Source: Spirochaetia bacterium
GTDB taxonomy: Bacteria > Spirochaetota > Spirochaetia > DTKZ01
Assembly: GCA_031270615.1 (NCBI GenBank)
Contig: JAISXE010000282.1
Coordinates: forward strand, 1-10,464
Reading direction: 5' to 3'
Length of the DNA stretch: 10,464 nucleotides
The first letter of the stretch is position 1. Each line of letters begins with the position of its first letter. Positions 1 through 5,459 of the stretch are shown piece after piece. The notes under the pieces were generated by a model. It saw only the letters and a program-made list of their open reading frames with translations. It did not search any database and was not told where the DNA came from. The position numbers and the translations under genes were made by a program.

Positions 1-740
1 CACAGGCCGTAATCCACAACGGGCAGCCCGTTTTCCATGCGGATCGCCTTTGCCGGGCAGCTTTTCGCGCACAGCTCGCATTTGAAGCAGCCTATGGCGC
101 AGGTGCGCCGCACCATTGCCTTGACGATGTTGCGGTTGGAGCACAGGGGCAAAACCCTTTGCCGGTCCTTGCGGGGATACAGGGCGATGATTTTCTGCGG
201 GCAGGTTGCAACACATTTGCCGCAGCCAGTGCATTTCCTGTCGTCGATGCGGGGAATGCCGTCCTCCGCCACGGCAATGGCCCCAAAGGGGCAGTCCGCC
301 TGGCAGTCGCCATAGCCGTAGCAGCCCCAGGCGCACAGTTTCGTGCCGCCGGCGGAAAGCTTTGCCGCGCCGCAGGAGGGTATGCCCACATAGCGGCCCT
401 TTTTCGGCGCCTTCTCCTGCGTGCCCTGGCAGCGCACAACCGCCACCATGTCTTCGGCGGAAACCGCGACACCCAGGATTTCCGCAAGAATGATGGCAAC
501 CTTGCTGCCGCCGACCGAGCATTTGTTGGGGGGCGCCTCCCCGCCGGCAACCGCCTCCGCGTAGGAATCGCAGCCGGGAAAGCCGCAGGCGCCGCAGTTC
601 GCGCCCGGCAGGGACTCGCGGATCTGATCGATTTTCGGATCGCGCTCCACTTTGAACTTCTGCTGGAAAAAACCCAGGCCCGTCCCTATGATGAAGGCCA
701 GAACCACGGAAACAATAAGGGTAATAACTATTATTGACAT
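1..740 (-). CDS. rnfB: RnfB, iron-sulfur subunit of the Rnf complex (3' end cut by window)
   Basis: Ferredoxin-side subunit of the membrane Rnf complex, which passes electrons from reduced ferredoxin towards NAD+. I translated it by hand from the ATG at 740-738; 246 codons are visible and the frame is still open at the left edge, so the C-terminus is missing. Residues 1-24 form one hydrophobic helix (starts MSIIVITLIV). A four-cysteine RnfB/Fe-S motif follows at C49, C52, C57 and C74. Ferredoxin-type clusters follow at C136/C140/C146/C150, C170/C173/C176/C180 and C214/C218/C221/C224/C228. The extra clusters and length beyond 246 aa match the long clostridial type rather than the roughly 190-aa proteobacterial type. 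It begins 7 bases after the rnfA stop, with GTGAGG as ribosome site inside the end of rnfA, and is the last visible gene of the operon. Confidence 0.95.
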   Translation of the reverse strand, partial: MSIIVITLIVSVVLAFIIGTGLGFFQQKFKVERDPKIDQIRESLPGANCGACGFPGCDSYAEAVAGGEAPPNKCSVGGSKVAIILAEILGVAVSAEDMVAVVRCQGTQEKAPKKGRYVGIPSCGAAKLSAGGTKLCAWGCYGYGDCQADCPFGAIAVAEDGIPRIDDRKCTGCGKCVATCPQKIIALYPRKDRQRVLPLCSNRNIVKAMVRRTCAIGCFKCELCAKSCPAKAIRMENGLPVVDYGL

Positions 741-747
741 ACGGGCC

Positions 748-1326
748 TCACTTTATCAGCCCCGCGAAGCCCATGAAGGCAGTCGCGATCAGGCTGGACA
801 ACACAAAAAGAATGGGATTCCCCTTCAGGAACTGCGGAACGGCGGAGCTGCGTATCCTCTGCCGCAGACCGGCAAGAAGAACCATGGCCAGCAGAAAACC
901 CGCCGCCGTTCCCAGCGAGTACACGATTGACTCGATAAAATTGTAGCCGCTGGAAATCGTGTCAAAGGTGACGGCCAGAATCGCGCAGTTGGTCGTAATA
1001 AGGGGAAGGTAAATGCCCATCGCCATGTACAGGGCCGGGGCGGATTTCTTCAGATAGAACTCCACAAGCTGCACGAGGGACGCGATGATCAGAATAAAAA
1101 TGAGTATCTGCAAAAACTCCAGCCCCAGGGGGGCCAGCACAAAACTGTAAAGGCACCAGGTAACCGTGCTGGCCAGAACCATGACAAAGGACACGGCGAT
1201 ACCCATGCCGATGGACTGCTTCACGTCGGTCGTCATGCCGATATAGGGGCACAGCGCGATAAAGCGCATGATGACGATATTGTTGATAAGAAGCGAAGCA
1301 ATAAGAATTTTTAAAAGTACAGGCAT
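748..1326 (-). CDS. rnfA: RnfA, membrane subunit of the Rnf complex
   Basis: Integral membrane subunit, 192 aa, the usual length for RnfA/NqrE. It is hydrophobic nearly throughout, with about six membrane helices. Two conserved half-helix cysteines are visible: C26 in the segment RFIALCPYIG and C114 in TTNCAILAV. In the known structures of Rnf and Nqr these cysteines, with the equivalent pair of RnfE, hold an iron-sulfur centre in the middle of the membrane. The start ATG (1326-1324) shares one base with the rnfE stop (TGATG) and has a strong AAAGGAGG site 6 bases upstream, so translational coupling with rnfE is likely. The neighbouring RnfE is a homologue of inverted topology, as usual for this pair. 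Confidence 0.97.
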   Translation of the reverse strand: MPVLLKILIASLLINNIVIMRFIALCPYIGMTTDVKQSIGMGIAVSFVMVLASTVTWCLYSFVLAPLGLEFLQILIFILIIASLVQLVEFYLKKSAPALYMAMGIYLPLITTNCAILAVTFDTISSGYNFIESIVYSLGTAAGFLLAMVLLAGLRQRIRSSAVPQFLKGNPILFVLSSLIATAFMGFAGLIK

Positions 1327-1952
1327 CAGGCGCCTCCTTTGCGGCTAGCCTCATGCCGCAGCCACAGTTTCCTCAGGGCGATGTTCAGGGCTATGAACAG
1401 GGAAAACACAAGAAAGCCGCCCGGCGGCAGGATAAAAAACAGAACGGGCTGGTAGCCCGCCGGCATAATCTGGAACCCCAGAATCGTGCCGTTGCCCAAA
1501 AGCTCCCGCACCAGGGACATCCCGATTAAAACCCAGGCGTAGCCTATACCCATGCCGATGGAGTCAAGCACGGCGTAGACGGGCTTCTCCCGCGAGGCGA
1601 AAGCCTCCACCCGGCCCATGATGATGCAGTTGACGACGATAAGGGGAATGAAAACCCCCATCGCCTTGGACAGATCGGGAAAGTACGCCTTCATGATAAT
1701 ATCCACCATCGTGGTAAAGGCCGCGATAACAACGATGAAGATCGGCATGCGGATGTTCCCCGGAATGACCTTGCGAAACAAACTGATGATAAGCTCCGAA
1801 CACAGAAGCACGAACACCATGCCGGCCGTCATGCCGATCCCGTTTGCCACCGAAGTGGTAACGGCGATGGAAGAACACAGGCCAATCATGATAATAGCCA
1901 GCGGGTTTTCGATCACGATTCCCCGCAGGAACACCGAAAGGGCTTTGTTCAT
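1326..1952 (-). CDS. rnfE: RnfE, membrane subunit of the Rnf complex
   Basis: Integral membrane subunit of 208 aa, homologous to RnfA and NqrD. It has about six hydrophobic helices. The conserved cysteines are C26 in IGLCSSIAVT and C109 in VVNCIIMGRVEAFA, which in characterised complexes pair with RnfA to bind the intramembrane iron-sulfur centre. The C-terminal tail (about 193-208) is basic and likely cytoplasmic. The start at 1952 is set by the ATGA overlap (4 bases) with the rnfG stop and by an AAAGGAGG site 6 bases upstream. It sits in the usual place between rnfG and rnfA. No odd features were seen. Confidence 0.96.
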   Translation of the reverse strand: MNKALSVFLRGIVIENPLAIIMIGLCSSIAVTTSVANGIGMTAGMVFVLLCSELIISLFRKVIPGNIRMPIFIVVIAAFTTMVDIIMKAYFPDLSKAMGVFIPLIVVNCIIMGRVEAFASREKPVYAVLDSIGMGIGYAWVLIGMSLVRELLGNGTILGFQIMPAGYQPVLFFILPPGGFLVFSLFIALNIALRKLWLRHEASRKGGA

Positions 1953-2545
1953 TTGCGGCCTCCTTTCGCGAAATAAGCCGAGGCCGCCGCCCCGGAAGCC
2001 TTGACGATGGCGGTAAGGGATCCGCTGGTAATAGTGGAAGCGGTGATGGCAACCACATCCCCTTTCACCTCAAAGGCATCGTCCAGGGATTTACCGGCAA
2101 ACTGGCCGGGAAAAGTGATCTTTTTGGGCTTGTCCACATAGTAGGCGGGGTCCGCGGCGTTCGCGCCCAGCCCCGGGGTGTCCTTCAAATCCAAAACCAC
2201 AACGCGGACCACCCTCTTGTCGGCGCTGAAGCCGGAAAGGAGGATGGCCTCCCCCCCGTAGCTGGGGCCCTTTGCCCTGACGGCCAGGCCGACAAGGTTT
2301 CCGCCCTTCTTCATGGCGTAGGCCGCATCGATCTTTATCTGCCCGTCGGCGGAGGAAAGCTCCTCCGTCACAAGCTCAGAATCGTCGTAATCGGGGAATA
2401 TTTCCTTCAGCGCGTTGTCTAGATCTTTTTGGGCGTGCGCCGCGATTCTCTCTTCGGTAAGGCTGTACACAAACGCAAGGCCCACGCAAGCCACCCCCGC
2501 GAAAAGGGCAAGCACAAGGCCGAGTTTCAGCATCGCTTTATTCAT
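1949..2545 (-). CDS. rnfG: RnfG, flavin-carrying subunit of the Rnf complex
   Basis: 198-aa subunit with one N-terminal membrane anchor (about 7-28) and an extracytoplasmic FMN-binding domain. RnfG proteins carry FMN covalently on a threonine. The visible attachment site is T168-A-S-T-I-T-S around T171, near the C-terminus, so T171 is the expected flavinylated residue. Other family signs are the conserved segment DLKDTPGLGANA (about 119-130) and a preceding glycine-rich part. The attachment motif reads TAST where TGAT or SGAT is more usual, a mild deviation. The gene overlaps the rnfD end by 4 bases (ATGA) and has a weaker ribosome site (AAGGGGG) than its neighbours, which suggests reliance on coupling to rnfD translation. 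Confidence 0.95.
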   Translation of the reverse strand: MNKAMLKLGLVLALFAGVACVGLAFVYSLTEERIAAHAQKDLDNALKEIFPDYDDSELVTEELSSADGQIKIDAAYAMKKGGNLVGLAVRAKGPSYGGEAILLSGFSADKRVVRVVVLDLKDTPGLGANAADPAYYVDKPKKITFPGQFAGKSLDDAFEVKGDVVAITASTITSGSLTAIVKASGAAASAYFAKGGRK

Positions 2546-3549
2546 TTTTTCGCCCCCTTCTTTACATACCCGTATTTCCTCTCGCGCAGCTTGTTCAGGT
2601 ACGGGACAACGGCGTTCATCATCAGAATGCCGTAAGTAACGCCCTCCGGGTATCCGCCGAACTTGCGGATAAGCACAAGCACGATTGCCGCGCCCAAGCC
2701 GAAAAGTGCCTTGCCCGCCGTGGTCAGGGGGCTGGTCGCGTAATCGGTCGCCATAAAGAACGCGCCGAAAGCAACGCCGCCGGACAAAACGCCGAACAGC
2801 GGGTCCATACCCAAAAGGGCGGAAAAAAGCGCCGTGGCCGCAAGCATCGCGGCGGGCGTCACAAACACAATCGTCTTTGTCGCGATAAGGAAAACGCCGC
2901 CCGCAAGGATAAGCAAAATCGAAGTCTCGCCTATACAGCCCGCGCGGTTGCCCAGAAACAGGGCCCCGTACAAATCCTGGAGCGAATCCACACCCAGGCC
3001 GGCAGCCACATCCGTAAGAGCGCCGCCCTGCCGGATAACGGCAAGGGGCGTGGCAGTGCTCAACGCGTCGGTCAGCGCCGCCCCGCCCGCGGCGTCCAGG
3101 CCGGGCGGCCTGTGCCAGCTCGTCAGCGCGGCAGGAAAACTCATCAAAAGAATCGCCCGCCCGATAAGGGCCGGATTAAAAGGATTATGCCCCAGGCCGC
3201 CGAAAAACTCCTTCGCCACGACAATAGCCGCAAGCGCGCCGATGGCTACCATCCAACTCGGAGTGGAAGGCGGCAGAACCAGCGCCAGCAGCAGCCCCGT
3301 CACCACCGCGGACAAATCGCCGAAGCTCTGCCTCGCCTTGATAAGGGCGCGGAAAACGGCCTCAAACACAACGCAGGAAACAACCGAAGTCAGCACAACC
3401 CGCGCGGCCGAAGGCCCGAAAAGATACACCCCGTACACCGTTGTCGGCAGAAGCGCGACAATCACATGCAGCATAATCCGCCGCACGTTTACATTGGTAA
3501 AAACGTGGGGGCTTGACGAAAGAAGCAGAGGTTGGTGTTCAAGAGCCAT
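2542..3549 (-). CDS. rnfD: RnfD, membrane flavin subunit of the Rnf complex
   Basis: Large membrane subunit (335 aa) related to NqrB, thought to form part of the ion path. The frame stays open upstream to 3714, but the start is placed at the ATG at 3549. It shares one base with the rnfC stop (TAATG), has an AAAGGAGG site 7 bases upstream, and gives the family-type N-terminus with SSSPHV at 11-16. Several hydrophobic helices are seen at about 26-45, 50-70, 82-115, 210-245 and 253-297. The covalent FMN site is probably T167 in DALSTATPL (family form SGATPL). The conserved GHNPFNPALIGR segment (120-131) and the ATDYATSPLT segment (267-276) are present. It belongs to the rnfCDGEAB operon. Confidence 0.96.
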   Translation of the reverse strand: MALEHQPLLLSSSPHVFTNVNVRRIMLHVIVALLPTTVYGVYLFGPSAARVVLTSVVSCVVFEAVFRALIKARQSFGDLSAVVTGLLLALVLPPSTPSWMVAIGALAAIVVAKEFFGGLGHNPFNPALIGRAILLMSFPAALTSWHRPPGLDAAGGAALTDALSTATPLAVIRQGGALTDVAAGLGVDSLQDLYGALFLGNRAGCIGETSILLILAGGVFLIATKTIVFVTPAAMLAATALFSALLGMDPLFGVLSGGVAFGAFFMATDYATSPLTTAGKALFGLGAAIVLVLIRKFGGYPEGVTYGILMMNAVVPYLNKLRERKYGYVKKGAKK

Positions 3550-4958
3550 TAGCGCGCCTCCTTTGCCGTCGGCGAAGCCGCCGCCTGGGCCTCTGCCCTG
3601 GCCTTCGCCCGCGCCTGCTCGGCGGCCATGATGGCCCTCAGTTTCACCTTGCCAACGCGGAAACGCTGCACCAGCCTCACCCGCGCGGGGCAGACATACG
3701 AGCAGGTCCCGCACTCAATACAGTCCAGAAGGCCAATCGCCCCCGCCTCCGCGTAATCCTCCACGAGAAGCGCCTCGTTCATCAGCGCCGGCGACAAATG
3801 GCAGTTGCAGTACCGCATGCACCTCCCGCAGCGGATACAGGAACCCTCCTCAAAAAAGCGGGCCTCTTTCGACGTCAAAAACACCACGCCGGAAGTATTC
3901 TTCTGCACCGGCGTGTCAAGGGTCGGAACGCTCGTGCCCATCATCGGCCCGCCGTACAGAACCCGCGCCAAATCCGCCCGCACGTCAATCACATCGGGAA
4001 TCAGCTCCGACACAACCGTGCCGATAGGGACGCAAAGGTTTTTCGGCGTCTTGCAGGCCCCGCCCGTCACCGTAAAACCGCGGTCAATCAGGGGCTTGCC
4101 CTCCAGAAAAGCCTCGGAAATCGCCTTAAGCGTCCCCAGGTTCTGGACCACGGCCCCCACGTCCATCGGCAGCCCGCCGGAAGGAACCTGGCGGCCCGTC
4201 AAAGCCTCGATAAGCATCTTCTCCCCGCCCTGCGGATACTTCGTCTTCAAAAGCCGCACCCCAATATCGAAACCCTTCCCGCTCCCCGCGCCCGCCAGGA
4301 ATTCCGCGATGGCCTTCTCCAGAACCGGAACCACATCGGCCTTGTTGTCCTCAACCGCGAAAACCCCCTGTTTGACCCCCAAAACCTGAAGGCTCGCCGC
4401 CATGCCGCAGACCAGCGCTCCGGCCGACTCAAGCATCGTGCGGTAGTCAATCGTCAAGTACGGCTCGCACTCCGCGCCGTTGGCAATAACGATGCTAATA
4501 GGCTTTGCCGGCGGAGGCGACAGCTTCATCCATGTGGGGAAGCCCGCGCCCCCCATACCCACGATGCCCGCCTCCTTGATACGCTCAATAGCCTGTTCCC
4601 TAGTGCAGGAAAAAGGATCCAGCGCAGGCATATACGCCGTTTCCGTGCGGCCGTCCGCGTCAATCACAATCGCCACGCCATCCAGAAGATTCGACTGCGG
4701 CCTAGGCTCAATCTTTTTCACCACCCCGCAAATCGACGCATGGTGGGGAATCATCAGCTTCCCCTCGCTCGAGGCAATCTTCTGCCCCCGCGTCACCGCA
4801 TCGCCCACCTTGACAAGGGGCTGGTTCGGCGCCCCCGTATGCTGGTTCAGGTGAATCACCACCTGTTTGGGAGAAGGAAAATACTCCACCGGCGCGTTCT
4901 TAGCCGCTTCCTTTTTGCCCGGCGGATGCGCCCCCCCCCTGAAAGTTTTTACCGACAT
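3549..4958 (-). CDS. rnfC: RnfC, NADH-binding subunit of the Rnf complex
   Basis: Cytoplasmic subunit that exchanges electrons with NAD(H), 469 aa. An upstream in-frame ATG at 5003 exists, but it would lie over the promoter; the ATG at 4958 gives the family N-terminus (MSVKTFRGGAHP) and has AAGGAG 10 bases before it. A TTG directly before it, 7 bases from the site, is an alternative. The nucleotide/FMN-binding glycine motif GIVGMGGAGFPT is at 131-142 and GAECEPYLT at 161-169. Two ferredoxin-like clusters follow: C374/C377/C380/C384 and C413/C416/C419/C423. The first cluster ends in C-N-C-H rather than the usual C-P, with an extra cysteine at 386. The tail (about 443-469) is rich in Ala, Arg and Glu. 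It is first in the operon, as in clostridial rnfCDGEAB. A run of nine G lies in codons 7-10. Confidence 0.97.
   Translation of the reverse strand: MSVKTFRGGAHPPGKKEAAKNAPVEYFPSPKQVVIHLNQHTGAPNQPLVKVGDAVTRGQKIASSEGKLMIPHHASICGVVKKIEPRPQSNLLDGVAIVIDADGRTETAYMPALDPFSCTREQAIERIKEAGIVGMGGAGFPTWMKLSPPPAKPISIVIANGAECEPYLTIDYRTMLESAGALVCGMAASLQVLGVKQGVFAVEDNKADVVPVLEKAIAEFLAGAGSGKGFDIGVRLLKTKYPQGGEKMLIEALTGRQVPSGGLPMDVGAVVQNLGTLKAISEAFLEGKPLIDRGFTVTGGACKTPKNLCVPIGTVVSELIPDVIDVRADLARVLYGGPMMGTSVPTLDTPVQKNTSGVVFLTSKEARFFEEGSCIRCGRCMRYCNCHLSPALMNEALLVEDYAEAGAIGLLDCIECGTCSYVCPARVRLVQRFRVGKVKLRAIMAAEQARAKARAEAQAAASPTAKEAR
4931..4939 (-). repeat. G9 homopolymer inside the 5' end of rnfC
   Basis: Nine C on the plus strand, nine G in the coding sense, covering Arg-Gly-Gly-Ala at codons 7-10 of rnfC. 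Any one-base slip would shift the frame just after the start. It lies in a codon-constrained region, because the RGG/KGG segment is conserved, but Gly can be encoded without a G run. Confidence 0.9.
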
Positions 4959-4980
4959 CAAATGGTTGCTCCTTACATAT

Positions 4981-4989
4981 ATTATAACA
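4981..4989 (-). promoter_or_regulatory. Probable extended -10 promoter of the rnf operon
   Basis: On the minus strand the bases read TGT-TATAAT, a perfect -10 box with the TGn extension. No good -35 is found at 16-18 bp (GATACG at 17). The first transcribed base would fall near 4974, so the leader would be only about 15-17 bases, with the AAGGAG ribosome site (4974-4969) almost at the 5' end. It lies in an AT-rich dip within GC-rich DNA directly before rnfC. The box is seen; its use is inferred. Confidence 0.55.
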
Positions 4990-5124
4990 TATTTACCCCA
5001 CAACGTATCTAACGAAAAAACACAAACAAGTGTACGCCCAAAGCCCCCCAGCCGTCAATCGCACGCAGAAGAAGCGGAGTGCGGGGGAGTGAAGCCTGAA
5101 CTGCCAAAAGAAGATTCTGGGCGC

Positions 5125-5147
5125 GTGCGCGGCGTCCCGCCGCGCAC
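5125..5147. repeat. Perfect 10-bp GC hairpin
   Basis: GTGCGCGGCG and CGCCGCGCAC are exact reverse complements separated by three bases (TCC). No T run follows on either strand, so it is not a classic terminator; it may be part of a repeat element. Confidence 0.85.
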
Positions 5148-5165
5148 CGGGCTATCCGCTCCAAT

Positions 5166-5192
5166 CTTTTTTGCGGCAAAGCCGCAAAAAAG
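5166..5192. terminator. Symmetric hairpin with A/T arms, possible two-way terminator
   Basis: CTTTTTTGCGGC pairs exactly with GCCGCAAAAAAG around an AAA loop, a 12-bp stem. On both strands the GC core is followed by a run of six T, which fits a bidirectional intrinsic terminator, except that the T run is itself paired with an A run. The sequence TCCGCTC stands on both sides (5155-5161 and 5197-5203) as a short direct repeat. It lies about 270 bases past the adhE stop and 180 before the rnf promoter. Confidence 0.55.
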
Positions 5193-5225
5193 GATTTCCG
5201 CTCTATCCCTCGCGCGTAGGCGGAT

Positions 5226-5251
5226 CCGCAATCCTGTCTTCAGGATTGCGG
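5226..5251. repeat. Palindromic repeat core, copy 1
   Basis: CCGCAATCCTG and CAGGATTGCGG form a perfect 11-bp stem around TCTT. The inner 22 bases recur without change at 9995-10016 in the broken rpn gene. In both copies the plus strand continues with a CCAGC after the palindrome, so the shared unit is longer than the stem. Confidence 0.85.
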
Positions 5252-5262
5252 GCCAGCAAGCA

Positions 5263-5333
5263 CGCGGCGTTTTGCGCGTAACAAAGGCAGGGGAACCGCA
5301 CAGCGATTCCCCTGCGTAAAACCATACGCCGCG
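5263..5333. repeat. Nested inverted repeat of about 70 bases
   Basis: The outer arms CGCGGCGT (5263-5270) and ACGCCGCG (5326-5333) are exact reverse complements. Inside, GTTTT (5269-5273) can pair with AAAAC (5318-5322). GCAGGGGAA (5287-5295) pairs exactly with TTCCCCTGC (5307-5315) around an 11-base loop. The whole can fold as one long stem with bulges, like a miniature element or a structured RNA. Confidence 0.75.
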
Positions 5334-5360
5334 AGGCAGCCCAGGACAGGTACCGGTGAA

Positions 5361-5374
5361 CCGCCGAAAGGCGG
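5361..5374. repeat. Small hairpin with GAAA loop
   Basis: CCGCC-GAAA-GGCGG, a 5-bp GC stem closed by a GNRA-type tetraloop when read as plus-strand RNA. It is part of the hairpin chain between adhE and rnfC. Confidence 0.6.
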
Positions 5375-5409
5375 CGCACTCCCACCAGGCGGCCCGCGAT
5401 TCGCGAAAC

Positions 5410-5457
5410 GGCAGCCCAAAAACCAAGCCCCGGGCCGGCAATGGGCTTTTAGCTGCC
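5410..5457. terminator. Nested stem-loop directly after adhE
   Basis: GGCAGC (5410-5415) pairs with GCTGCC (5452-5457), and inside it AAGCCC (5425-5430) pairs with GGGCTT (5443-5448). It begins 2 bases after the adhE stop codon. The position fits 3'-end formation or transcript stabilisation for adhE, but no T run follows on the minus strand, so it is not a standard intrinsic terminator. Confidence 0.45.
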
Positions 5458-5459
5458 CG

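Larger units (their letters stand above)
5010..5459. other. Gene-free, hairpin-rich gap between adhE and rnfC
   Basis: About 450 bases without a convincing gene. The short open frames here have no recognisable domain and are interrupted by palindromes. The stretch is instead a chain of inverted repeats, listed separately: 5125-5147, 5166-5192, 5226-5251, 5263-5333, 5361-5374 and 5410-5457. They separate the end of adhE from the rnf promoter, so it can terminate or attenuate read-through from rex-adhE into rnf. The palindrome density and the reappearance of one core at 9995-10016 mark it as a site where a repeat family has collected. Confidence 0.75.

Noticed and set aside
3513..5012. Long plus-strand open frame of 499 codons opposite rnfC
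   Set aside because: It is the antisense shadow of a GC-rich gene; composition is Arg/His/Pro-rich without a domain, and the minus strand encodes a clear RnfC.
4981..5040. Possible Rex operator near the rnf promoter (TTGTGG and TTGTTTGTG on the minus strand)
   Set aside because: Single half-sites without the mirrored half at a proper distance.
5055..5441. Small open frames in the adhE-rnfC gap (e.g. 128 codons on the minus strand)
   Set aside because: They read through several perfect palindromes, change register between overlapping frames and show no domain.
5010..5459. CRISPR array
   Set aside because: The palindromes differ from each other and there is no regular repeat-spacer pattern.
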